Of a DNA stretch of 64,000 nucleotides, positions 54,395 to 63,000 are shown one piece after another. Origin of the DNA: Chryseobacterium vaccae (GTDB lineage Bacteria > Bacteroidota > Bacteroidia > Flavobacteriales > Weeksellaceae); assembly GCF_009602705.1 (NCBI RefSeq), contig NZ_VSWH01000001.1, positions 3,720,001 through 3,784,000 on the forward strand, given 5' to 3'. A model generated the notes under the pieces. That model did not search any database, was not told the DNA's origin, and saw only the letters and a list, made by a program, of their open reading frames with translations. The position numbers were made by a program, and so were the translations under genes. The first letter of the stretch is position 1; each line of letters opens with the position of its first letter.

Positions 54395-54490
54395 GCTTAT
54401 AAAGAAAGATGGAGGGAACTGACCCTGTGAAGTCTTAACAACCTGCCCCGGTGCAAGGTGTTACATTCAGCCTTTAAAGGAAAAATAAGC
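54395..54490 (+). ncRNA. SAM-I (S-box) riboswitch
   Basis: The aptamer is closed by P1 arms GCTTAT (54395-54400) and ATAAGC (54485-54490). Between them lie the S-box landmarks in order: AGAAAGATGGAGGGA (54403-54417), the P2 region with CCCTGTGAAG, ACAACC (54438-54443) and the AAGGTGTTACATTCAGC segment. This spacing and sequence are diagnostic of the class that binds S-adenosylmethionine. It precedes a SusC/SusD pair, with a hairpin between as the probable expression platform. Binding SAM should reduce expression. Confidence 0.9.
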
Positions 54491-54514
54491 AATTGGTTAA
54501 TCGTATTTTTCGAT

Positions 54515-54550
54515 GCCCTTTGCTGACTTTTCTGCAAAGGGCAAAATTTT
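54515..54550 (+). terminator. Hairpin downstream of the SAM aptamer (expression platform)
   Basis: GCCCTTTGC (54515-54523) pairs perfectly with GCAAAGGGC (54534-54542), followed by AAAATTTT. It lies 25 bases after the aptamer and 25 bases before the susC start. It would act as the terminator when SAM is bound, although the T run is preceded by A residues. Confidence 0.65.
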
Positions 54551-54574
54551 AATATATGATAAATAAAATTGATT

Positions 54575-57490
54575 ATGATTGGTGAAAGTTTAATTAAATC
54601 TAAAATTTGGATTCCTCCCGTTGCTGTATTTTTCTTAGGGATTGTCAGTGTAAACGCACAGGAAGCCAAACCGAAAAAAGATACGATCCGCGAAAAAGAA
54701 ATTGATGAAGTAGTGGTCGTGGCTTATGGTAAAGCGAAAAGAAACAGTTATACCGGATCTGTAGCTACCATTTCAAGTGACAAGATCAACAACAGACCTG
54801 TAAACAATATTACAAAAGCACTGGAAGGACAGGTTCCGGGAATTCAGGCGGCAAGTGCTTCAGGGCAGCCGGGTTCTACGGCCTCAATTAGAATACGGGG
54901 GATTGGTTCCGTAAGTGCTTCCAGTGATCCGCTTTTTGTGGTAGACGGAATTCCTTTTGATGGAAATATCAATTCCATCAGCCCGAATGATATTGAATCC
55001 ATCAGTGTATTGAAAGATGCTACAGCAAGTGCTTTGTATGGATCAAGAGGTGCCAACGGAATCATTATCATTACGACTAAATCCGGTAAAAAAGGAGAAG
55101 CGAAAATCAACTTCAATATCAGCCAGGGATTTTCCGGAAGAGCCGTTAAAGATTATGAACAGGTGAGTACAGATCAATATTTCCAGCTGCATTGGGAAGC
55201 ATTGAGAAATGGATATAAATCTGATAAAATATCTTCTCAGCAGGCCGCACAGATGGCGTCAGATAACCTCGTTTCTTCTTTGGGGATTAATCCGTACGGA
55301 CCGGGATATCCCAATCCTGTAGGAACAGACGGTAAACTTCTTCCGGGTGCAAAAGCTTTATGGAATGATGACTGGAGAGATGTTCTTCAGAGAATGGCTT
55401 CCAGAAATCAGGTTGATTTTGATGTCAGCGGAGGAAGTGATAAAAGCAATTATTTCTTTTCATTAGGGTATCTGGATGATAAAGGAATTGCGATTCAATC
55501 CGGTTTCAAAAAATACAGTACGCGTTTAAAACTGAATTCAGAAGTGAAAAAATGGCTGAATGTAGGAGTGAATTTAAGCTATACCAACAGTATTCAGCAG
55601 GCTCCGACTTCTTCAGATTCCAAATCAGGCAATGTGATTCAGGCTGCAAGAACAATTCCTTCTTTTTATCCGTATTATGAAAGAAATCCAGACGGAAGCT
55701 ATAGACTGAATGCTGATGGAGAAAGGGTGTTTGATTTCGGAAAATACAGGCCAAGTAATGCGCTTCAGAATCAGAATTTAGCAGCAACACTACCTTTGGA
55801 TAAAAATGAAAACAGAGAAGATAACTTTTCAGGAAAAGGTTTTCTTGATTTTACTTTCCTTCCGGAATTGAAATTTAAATCCAGCTTCTCGGTAGATTTG
55901 GTTAACTACAACGGACATTATTATACCAACCCCATTTTAGGATTGGGGAAAGAAACAGGAGGTTCAGTGAGCCGTTCAAATTCCAGAACACTTTCATATA
56001 CAACGAGTAATATCCTGACGTATGATAAGAAATTCGGACAGCATCATTTCAATATTCTGGCAGGGCAGGAGTTTTATAAATATGATTATCAGACGATTTC
56101 CGGTTCCAGAAGCCAGTTTTCCCTGCCGTATTATTATGAACCAAGTGCAGCAGCTTTGTTAGGAAGTTTTACAGGGAAAAGTGATAAACTGACATTACTG
56201 AGCTTCTTAGGGAAAGCTGAGTATGATTTTAAAAATACGTATTTCCTTTCAGCTTCAGCAAGAACAGACGCCTCGTCCCGTTTTTACGGAGATAACCGAT
56301 GGGGGAAATTCTGGTCGGTAGGGGCTTCATGGAAAGCTTCCAACGAAGACTTTATCAAAGATCTGAACTTCTTCAACCAGCTGACTTTACGTGCGAGTTA
56401 CGGAGGTCAGGGGAATGATAAACTGGGAACACTTTATGCTTATCAGGAACTGTATAAGTTTTACAATAACTTAGGGGAACCCGGAACGGTTCTTACCAAA
56501 ACGGCAACGAACGACGTGAAATGGGAAACCAATCTTAATTTCAATGCCGGACTTGAGTTTACCATTCTTAATAACAGAGTTAAAGGGAATGTAGAGTATT
56601 TTCAACGAAAAAGCCAGGATCTTTTATTCAATATGCCGACGGCTCCGTCTTTGGGAATCAGTGATTTCCCGGCCAACATTGGAACGATCCAGAATACCGG
56701 TTTTGAATTCTCACTTTTCACAACACCCATCAAAAATGATGATTTTGAATGGAATATTGATGTGAATCTGAGTACCCTGAAGAATAAAATCCTGAAATTA
56801 CCTAAAGGAACCGTAATCAGCGGAACAAAACGTATGCAGGAAGGCGGTTCTATCTATGACTTCTTTATTCAGGAATGGAAAGGAGTAGACCCAAGTACAG
56901 GAAAACCGTTGTGGAGATATATTTATCAGGATGAAAACGGAAATACGATAGACGGAACGACTTCAGAATATGGAAAAGCAACCAAAACCCCGCAGGGATC
57001 CGCATTGCCGAAATTAACAGGAGGAGTTACCACAAGTATTGCCTATAAAAACTTTGATTTCTCTGCACTGCTTTCTTTTAGTTTGGGAGGAAAGATCCTG
57101 GATACGGATTATACTTCCCTGATGTATAACGGAAGTTCCGGCGGAAGGGCATGGAGTACTGAAATGCTAAACAGATGGACCCCGGAAAACCCTTATACGG
57201 ATGTCCCTTCATTAAGCACAACCACAAATAACTGGAACTCAAGTTCTTCAAGATTTTTGTATTCCGGATCGTATGCAAGGCTTAAAAACGTCAATCTGGG
57301 CTATACACTTCCTTCAGATTATTTTGAAAAACTGGGACTGAAGAAATTCAGAATTTATATCCAGGCAGAAAACCTGCTGACCTTCTACAAACATAAAGGT
57401 CTTGACCCTGAACAATCACTGGACGGAACGACTTATTTCAGATATCCGGCCATGAGAACGGTAACTTTCGGTCTTCAGGCAACGCTTTAA
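54575..57490 (+). CDS. SusC/RagA-family TonB-linked outer membrane protein under a SAM riboswitch
   Basis: From ATG 54575, 971 residues. A signal peptide (about residues 1-29, ending SVNA) leads to IDEVVVVAYGKAKRNSYTG, the TonB-box/plug start, and IRIRGIGSVSASSDPLFVV. A 22-strand-type barrel follows, ending with VTFGLQATL. As with the first SusC, the N-terminal regulatory-like domain is absent. The riboswitch in its leader suggests uptake of methionine, methionine-containing peptides or another sulfur compound. SusD follows 19 bases downstream. Confidence 0.93.
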   Translation: MIGESLIKSKIWIPPVAVFFLGIVSVNAQEAKPKKDTIREKEIDEVVVVAYGKAKRNSYTGSVATISSDKINNRPVNNITKALEGQVPGIQAASASGQPGSTASIRIRGIGSVSASSDPLFVVDGIPFDGNINSISPNDIESISVLKDATASALYGSRGANGIIIITTKSGKKGEAKINFNISQGFSGRAVKDYEQVSTDQYFQLHWEALRNGYKSDKISSQQAAQMASDNLVSSLGINPYGPGYPNPVGTDGKLLPGAKALWNDDWRDVLQRMASRNQVDFDVSGGSDKSNYFFSLGYLDDKGIAIQSGFKKYSTRLKLNSEVKKWLNVGVNLSYTNSIQQAPTSSDSKSGNVIQAARTIPSFYPYYERNPDGSYRLNADGERVFDFGKYRPSNALQNQNLAATLPLDKNENREDNFSGKGFLDFTFLPELKFKSSFSVDLVNYNGHYYTNPILGLGKETGGSVSRSNSRTLSYTTSNILTYDKKFGQHHFNILAGQEFYKYDYQTISGSRSQFSLPYYYEPSAAALLGSFTGKSDKLTLLSFLGKAEYDFKNTYFLSASARTDASSRFYGDNRWGKFWSVGASWKASNEDFIKDLNFFNQLTLRASYGGQGNDKLGTLYAYQELYKFYNNLGEPGTVLTKTATNDVKWETNLNFNAGLEFTILNNRVKGNVEYFQRKSQDLLFNMPTAPSLGISDFPANIGTIQNTGFEFSLFTTPIKNDDFEWNIDVNLSTLKNKILKLPKGTVISGTKRMQEGGSIYDFFIQEWKGVDPSTGKPLWRYIYQDENGNTIDGTTSEYGKATKTPQGSALPKLTGGVTTSIAYKNFDFSALLSFSLGGKILDTDYTSLMYNGSSGGRAWSTEMLNRWTPENPYTDVPSLSTTTNNWNSSSSRFLYSGSYARLKNVNLGYTLPSDYFEKLGLKKFRIYIQAENLLTFYKHKGLDPEQSLDGTTYFRYPAMRTVTFGLQATL

Positions 57491-57509
57491 CCTTTTTAAA
57501 ATTGAAACA

Positions 57510-59003
57510 ATGAAAAAATTAAAATATTTATCTTTTGCTCTTATCGCAGTATGGTCTCTTACCAGCTGCGAAAGTGAGTTGGAAACGGCTCCAACGGATC
57601 AGGCTAATGGTGCAGAAGTTTTTAAAACCGCTGAAAGTGCAGAAACTGTCATCAACGGAACCTGGGCTAAATTTAATGATGACGGAACAACGTTTGCGAA
57701 CATTGGATATTCAACGGTACTCAGAACCAGCGATGCCATGGGTAGTGATGTTGCGGTGCTGACTAACAAATATGGATTTCCTACGGCCTACGCTTTTGCC
57801 GAAATGGTGAACAATACCGCAGGACGTCCGCAGTTTATCTGGACAATGCTGTATTCCACCATCAACAACATGAATAATGTGATCACCCGTATTGATGGAA
57901 CAGAAGGAAGCCAAGCCAAAAAAGATCAGGTGAAAGGGCAGGCCAAAGCACTTCGTGCATTTTGTTATCTTAATCTGGCCAGCTTTTACCAGTTCAGCTA
58001 CCTTAAAGATAAAACAGCTTTAACAGCTCCGATCTATACAGAACCTTCAACGATAAGTTCCGTTCCGAAGAAAAGAGCAAGTCTTGAAGAAATCTACACT
58101 TTAATCAAAAGTGACCTGACGGATGCTGATAACCTGCTGAAAAACTATAACAGAAATAACAAAGATAAAATCGACAGATCCGTAGTCAATGGTCTTCTGG
58201 CAAGAACTTACCTGAATACAGGAGAGTGGAGTAAGGCTGTTGAAGCGGCAAAAACAGCAAGAAATGGTTTCCCTCTAATGACTCCTGAAAAATATAAGGA
58301 AGGCTTTAATGATATCAGCAATGGAGAATGGATCTGGGGCCACGGACAAACCCAGGAACAGTCAGATGCAGGTTATGCGTTCCATTATCTGGATGTATCT
58401 TCTTCAGGAAGTTATTATTACAGCTTTATGGCAGATCCTTATTTTAAAAATTTATTTGACACAAATGATATAAGATCACAGTTATTTTCCTGGGATGGTC
58501 TTCCGGGAAGAGAAGGGCTGCTGAGATATGCTAAATTTAAATTCAAGGCCAATCTTATCGCAGACATTGTACTGATGAGAGCGGCGGAAATGTATCTGAT
58601 TGAAGCGGAAGGAGAAGCCAGAGCCGGAAATATCACTAACGCCATAGCTGCTTTGAACCAGCTGAAATCAGCAAGACACGCTAATCCTTACAGTGGATCG
58701 CTGGACCAGAATGAAGTGGTAAAGGCCATCCTGATTGAAAGAAGAAAAGAATTATTCGGGGAAGGATTCTCCCTTTCAGACGTAATTCGTACCCAGGGAG
58801 CTGTAGAAAGAAAAGCTTTTGTGGATGATGAAGGAAAACCGATCAAAGTTCAGGTAACCACTCCGGACGGAACGGTAAAAACGGTCAACGGAAGAGGGCA
58901 CTCAGTCCTGAATTTCCCGGATCAAAGCTCTTTTGTCCCGAACAGCAAATATTATCTGTTCAGTATTCCGCAGAAGGAAATAGAGAACAATCCTAACCTG
59001 TAA
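57510..59003 (+). CDS. RagB/SusD-family lipoprotein, partner of the riboswitch-linked SusC
   Basis: A 497-residue surface lipoprotein. The signal MKKLKYLSFALIAVWSLTSC has a lipobox cysteine at residue 20, followed by acidic ESELE. VKGQAKALRAFCYLNLASFY and LIERRKELFGEGFSLSDVIR are the usual SusD helices, and the C-terminus IPQKEIENNPNL is also typical. It should recruit the ligand to SusC. Being in the same transcript, it is predicted to be controlled by the SAM riboswitch. Confidence 0.93.
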   Translation: MKKLKYLSFALIAVWSLTSCESELETAPTDQANGAEVFKTAESAETVINGTWAKFNDDGTTFANIGYSTVLRTSDAMGSDVAVLTNKYGFPTAYAFAEMVNNTAGRPQFIWTMLYSTINNMNNVITRIDGTEGSQAKKDQVKGQAKALRAFCYLNLASFYQFSYLKDKTALTAPIYTEPSTISSVPKKRASLEEIYTLIKSDLTDADNLLKNYNRNNKDKIDRSVVNGLLARTYLNTGEWSKAVEAAKTARNGFPLMTPEKYKEGFNDISNGEWIWGHGQTQEQSDAGYAFHYLDVSSSGSYYYSFMADPYFKNLFDTNDIRSQLFSWDGLPGREGLLRYAKFKFKANLIADIVLMRAAEMYLIEAEGEARAGNITNAIAALNQLKSARHANPYSGSLDQNEVVKAILIERRKELFGEGFSLSDVIRTQGAVERKAFVDDEGKPIKVQVTTPDGTVKTVNGRGHSVLNFPDQSSFVPNSKYYLFSIPQKEIENNPNL

Positions 59004-59024
59004 TAATTAGATTTGATTTTTTTT

Positions 59025-59053
59025 AGCCATCGCTTAGTGTGATGGCTTTTTTA
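59025..59053 (+). terminator. Rho-independent terminator of the second susCD operon
   Basis: AGCCATC (59025-59031) pairs with GATGGCT (59041-59047) across a 9-base loop, then a T run follows. It lies about 20 bases after the stop codon. Confidence 0.85.
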
Positions 59054-59068
59054 TTGAAATGTAATTCA

Positions 59069-59389
59069 TCAATTTGAAGACTCTTTTGCAATAATTTCTT
59101 TACTCCCCAAACATCTCAGTATCGCTGCCAGCTTATAAAGATCGTAATCTATCATGTCTCTTTCTCCACTCATTACTTTCTGTAAAAATTCCCAATCATC
59201 TGTAAGGCTTCCCATTGTCAAACCTACAGGATCTTTATAAGGATCATATAATTCTTCATCAAGTATATTCCAATATAGATCTTTATCCAGAGTTATTGAT
59301 TGGTTGTTGTCCAGACTGTTTAGCTTTGAAAGAAAAATTTCAAACAATATTTTCAGATCAGCTATTTTTATAGGGGTATTATTTTCCAT
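59069..59389 (-). CDS. Hypothetical protein of 106 residues
   Basis: An acidic, probably cytoplasmic protein beginning MENNTPIKIADLKILFEIFL and with DLYWNILDEELYDPYKDP in the middle. No signal peptide, membrane segment or motif I know is present. The composition recalls small DUF proteins of the immunity or barstar-like kind, but no neighbouring toxin is visible, so no function is proposed. A -7 box (TAGTTTTG on the minus strand, 59463-59470) lies about 75 bases upstream. It ends soon after the opposing susD terminator. Confidence 0.7.
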   Translation of the reverse strand: MENNTPIKIADLKILFEIFLSKLNSLDNNQSITLDKDLYWNILDEELYDPYKDPVGLTMGSLTDDWEFLQKVMSGERDMIDYDLYKLAAILRCLGSKEIIAKESSN

Positions 59390-59462
59390 TCAATTGATGT
59401 GTTTTTTCCTCAACAAGGGCTGATGATACCTTTTGTGAAGACAGATAGGGCTTATACAATTA

Positions 59463-59470
59463 CAAAACTA
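59463..59470 (-). promoter_or_regulatory. -7 promoter box for the hypothetical gene at 59069-59389
   Basis: The minus strand reads TAGTTTTG, an exact TAnnTTTG match, upstream of the start at 59389 with a leader of about 70 bases. Confidence 0.4.
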
Positions 59471-59594
59471 TTATTTTTATTGATACAATCCGGAACAATT
59501 TTTGAACAGGTTTTACTCATATATTGATGGATCATTTTCATTGATTATCTGCTTTAATAGAATGAAATTAAAAATCTCATTCATAAAAAATGTT

Positions 59595-59602
59595 TACCTT
59601 TG
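59595..59602 (+). promoter_or_regulatory. -7 promoter box directly upstream of the DUF6660-like gene
   Basis: TACCTTTG matches TAnnTTTG and ends 6 bases before the ATG at 59609. The mRNA is therefore probably leaderless or nearly so. Confidence 0.55.
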
Positions 59603-59608
59603 TATGAT

Positions 59609-59932
59609 ATGAACCTGTTCAGATGGATATTAGCATTCTATTTTATGGCATTGTCACTCATGCCATGCGAAGATGTGCACCGTCCTTCCGGTTCAGAGGA
59701 TGTGAAGCTTACCTTTAATATGGAGGAGTCTCATTCCAAAGACAAAGGAGATATTTGCTCACCGCTTTGTACATGCAGCTGCTGTCAGATCACAGTGTCT
59801 GCTTTTAAAATGCATTCCCTGCTGAAAATTCCGGATCATATTCCGGCCTATTTCTCTAAGAAAATTCTTTTTCAGAAAAACAATTTCGCTTATCAGGTGT
59901 ATGACCACATCTGGCAGCCTCCCAAGATTTAA
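59609..59932 (+). CDS. DUF6660-like small cysteine-rich exported protein
   Basis: A 107-residue protein from ATG 59609. An in-frame TTG at 59600 lies inside the promoter box and is excluded. The N-terminal hydrophobic segment LFRWILAFYFMALSLMPC (about residues 3-20) looks like a signal peptide or anchor. A cluster CSPLCTCSCCQ in the middle could bind metal. Proteins of this type occur beside heavy-metal efflux genes in Flavobacteriia. Here the CzcA-like pump follows about 135 bases downstream, so a metal-sensing or metal-carrying role is inferred. Confidence 0.75.
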   Translation: MNLFRWILAFYFMALSLMPCEDVHRPSGSEDVKLTFNMEESHSKDKGDICSPLCTCSCCQITVSAFKMHSLLKIPDHIPAYFSKKILFQKNNFAYQVYDHIWQPPKI

Positions 59933-60006
59933 TTTTTATTGATAATCAGGAAGTCATGCTTTCTGAGTATATGAACTTTGCAATTTCATTGCAGAGGCCT
60001 TCATGA

Positions 60007-60014
60007 TATATTTG
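60007..60014 (+). promoter_or_regulatory. -7 promoter box for the CzcA-TolC fusion gene
   Basis: TATATTTG matches TAnnTTTG exactly, 53 bases before the GTG start at 60068. The pump gene may therefore be transcribed separately from the small gene upstream. Confidence 0.5.
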
Positions 60015-60067
60015 TACCGGAATACCGTTCCTGTACAGTTATTTATTCATAAAAATTAAAATACATT

Positions 60068-63000
60068 GTGTTAGATAAAATCATAAAATTCAGTATCAAA
60101 AATAAGGTCGTTGTTGGTATCATGACCTTGCTGCTGATTATCTGGGGAGTGTGGAGCGCTACTAAACTTCCCATAGATGCCGTACCGGATATTACCAACA
60201 ATCAGGTGCAGATTATCACAGTCTGTCCTACACTGGCAGGACAGGAAGTAGAACAGCTCGTAACCTTTCCTATTGAGCAGAGCATTGCCAACGTTCCGGA
60301 TATAGAAGAAACAAGAAGTATCTCAAGGTTCGGACTTTCTGTGATTACCGTTGTTTTCAAAGAAAATGTGGATGTTTACTTTGCCAGGCAGCTGGTGAAT
60401 GAGCGCCTGAAACAGGCTGCAGAAGAAATCCCCAAAGGAGTAGGAACACCCGAACTGGCTCCCGTAAGTACGGGACTGGGAGAGGTTTATCAGTATATCC
60501 TCCATCCGAAAAAAGGAAGCGAAAAGAAATACGATGCCAAAGAACTCCGTACCATGCAGGACTGGATCGTTCGCAGGCAGCTTAACGGAACCCCGGGAGT
60601 AGCAGAAGTAAACAGCTTTGGAGGAGAATTAAAACAGTATGAAGTAGCTGTTAATCCGGATCGTCTGAAAGCAATGGGAGTGAGCATCACCGATATTTTT
60701 ACCGCTCTGGAAAAAAACAACCAGAATACGGGAGGCGCTTATATTGATAAAAAACCAAATGCTTACTTTATCCGGGGAATCGGTTTTGTAACATCTCTGG
60801 ACGATATTAAAAGTATTGCTGTAAAAAATGAAACAGGAAGCGTTCCGATCTTTATCAAAGATGTGGCAGATGTACGGCTTGGAAGTGCTGTACGCTATGG
60901 TGCGTTAACCTATAACGGAAAAGTAGACGCTGTAGGTGGCGTTGTTATGATGCTGAAAGGTGCCAACAGTAACGAAGTCGTAAGCAATATCAAAGCTAAA
61001 ATTCCTACCATTCAGAAATCCCTTCCCGATGATGTGTTGATAGAACCGTTCCTGGACAGAACAGATCTGGTAGGAAGAGCCATCAATACCGTAGAAAAAA
61101 ATCTTATTGAAGGCGCATTGATCGTTATCTTCGTTTTGGTAGTCTTTCTTGGAAACTTCAGAGCAGGCCTTATTGTAGCTTCTGCCATTCCGCTGTCATT
61201 GCTTTTTGCTTTGGGAATGATGAATGTATTTGGTGTGAGTGCCAATTTAATGAGTCTCGGAGCTATCGATTTCGGTCTGATCATAGACGGAGCCGTGATT
61301 ATTGTGGAAGCAACCCTGCATCATTTAGGAATTAGGAAATCCGTAGGAAGACTTACCCAAAGTGAAATGGATGAAGAAGTTTTTCTTTCAGCATCCAAGA
61401 TCCGTAACAGTGCCGCATTTGGAGAAATTATCATCCTTATCGTTTACATTCCGATTCTTACCCTGGTGGGAGTAGAAGGAAAAATGTTTACCCCGATGGC
61501 CAAAACAGTAGGATTTGCCATTTTAGGAGCTTTGATCCTTTCACTGACCTATATTCCAATGATGAGTGCCCTGTTTTTGTCTAAAAATATATCCCATAAA
61601 GAAACTTTTTCAGATAAAATGATGAATCGTCTGCAAAAGATCTATCAGCCATTGCTGCAGAGAGCCATCAAAGTAAAATATATCATTGTTTCAGCGACTG
61701 TTTTCATATTCGTCATTACCGCTTTTATTTTCAAAAATATGGGTGGAGAATTTATTCCTCAGCTGCAGGAAGGAGATTATGCCTTCCACTGTATTCTTCC
61801 TCAGGGAAGTTCATTGAGCCAGAGTATAGAAACCTCTATGCAGGCTTCAAGGATCATCAAACAGTTTGATGAGGTGAAAATGGTAGTCGGAAAAACCGGT
61901 TCCGCCGAAGTTCCTACCGATCCCATGCCTCCCGAAGCTACTGATATGATCATCGTTTTGAAACCAAAAAACGAATGGAAATCGAAGAAATCTTATGAAG
62001 AACTGGGAGATGAGATCAGCGAAAAACTGGAAACTATTCCGGGAGTTTTCTTTGAAAAGAACCAGCCGATCCAGATGCGTTTCAACGAGCTGATGACAGG
62101 AATCAGACAGGACGTTGCCGTAAAAATTTTTGGTGAAAACTTAGACTCCCTTTCCATCTATGCAGATAAAGTAGGAAAGATCATTCAGACGGTTGACGGA
62201 GCTACAGCCCCACAGATCGAGAGAGTAAGCGGACTTCCGCAGATCAATGTGGTATACGACAGAACGAGAATGGCCAACTACGGACTGAATATTGAAGATG
62301 TAAACAACGCCGTAAGTACAGCATTTGCAGGAAAAGCAGCAGGTCAGGTTTTTGAAAATGAAAGACGTTTTGATCTCGTAGTCCGTCTCGACAGCCTTCA
62401 CAGAACTAATATCGATGATGTGAATAATCTGATGATCTCAGCCGGTTCAGGAGCACAGATCCCATTGTCTCAGGTGGCTAATATCAGTTATAAGCTGGGG
62501 CCGGCACAGATCAGCCGTGAAGAAGGGAAAAGAAGAATCGTGATAGGTTTTAATGTAAAAGACCGTGATGTACAGAGTGTAGTAAAAGATATTCAGGCAA
62601 AACTGGATAAAGAAATTAAACTGCCTTCAGGATACTACTTTACCTACGGAGGTCAGTTTGAGAATCTTCAGGAAGCAAGCAAGCGTCTGATGATTGCCGT
62701 TCCGGTTTCCTTATTCCTGATCTTTATGCTGCTGTATTTCACGTTCCGTTCATTCAAGCAGGCTGCTTTGATCTTTACCGCTATTCCGATGAGTGCCATT
62801 GGAGGTGTATTCGCCCTTTTGTTAAGAGATATGCCATTCAGTATTAGTGCAGGAATAGGATTTATTGCCCTTTTCGGAGTTGCCGTACTTAACGGGATCG
62901 TTCTGATCGGAACATTCAACCAGCTGGAGAAAGAAGGAGAAACCGATGTGATGAAGAGAGTATATGAAGGCACCAAAACCAGGCTGAGACCCGTTTTAAT

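Larger units (their letters stand above)
54151..54574. other. 424-base regulatory region between aroQ and the second susC
   Basis: It contains, left to right, a small dyad (TAGTTC at 54170-54175, GAACTA at 54183-54188), a promoter with an overlapping dyad, a SAM-I riboswitch and a terminator-like hairpin. No coding frame is credible. An open frame on the minus strand across the riboswitch is spurious. Confidence 0.6.

Noticed and set aside
54397..54669. Minus-strand open frame of 90 codons across the riboswitch
   Set aside because: It covers the aptamer and the susC signal peptide in antisense. The conserved RNA features explain the sequence better.
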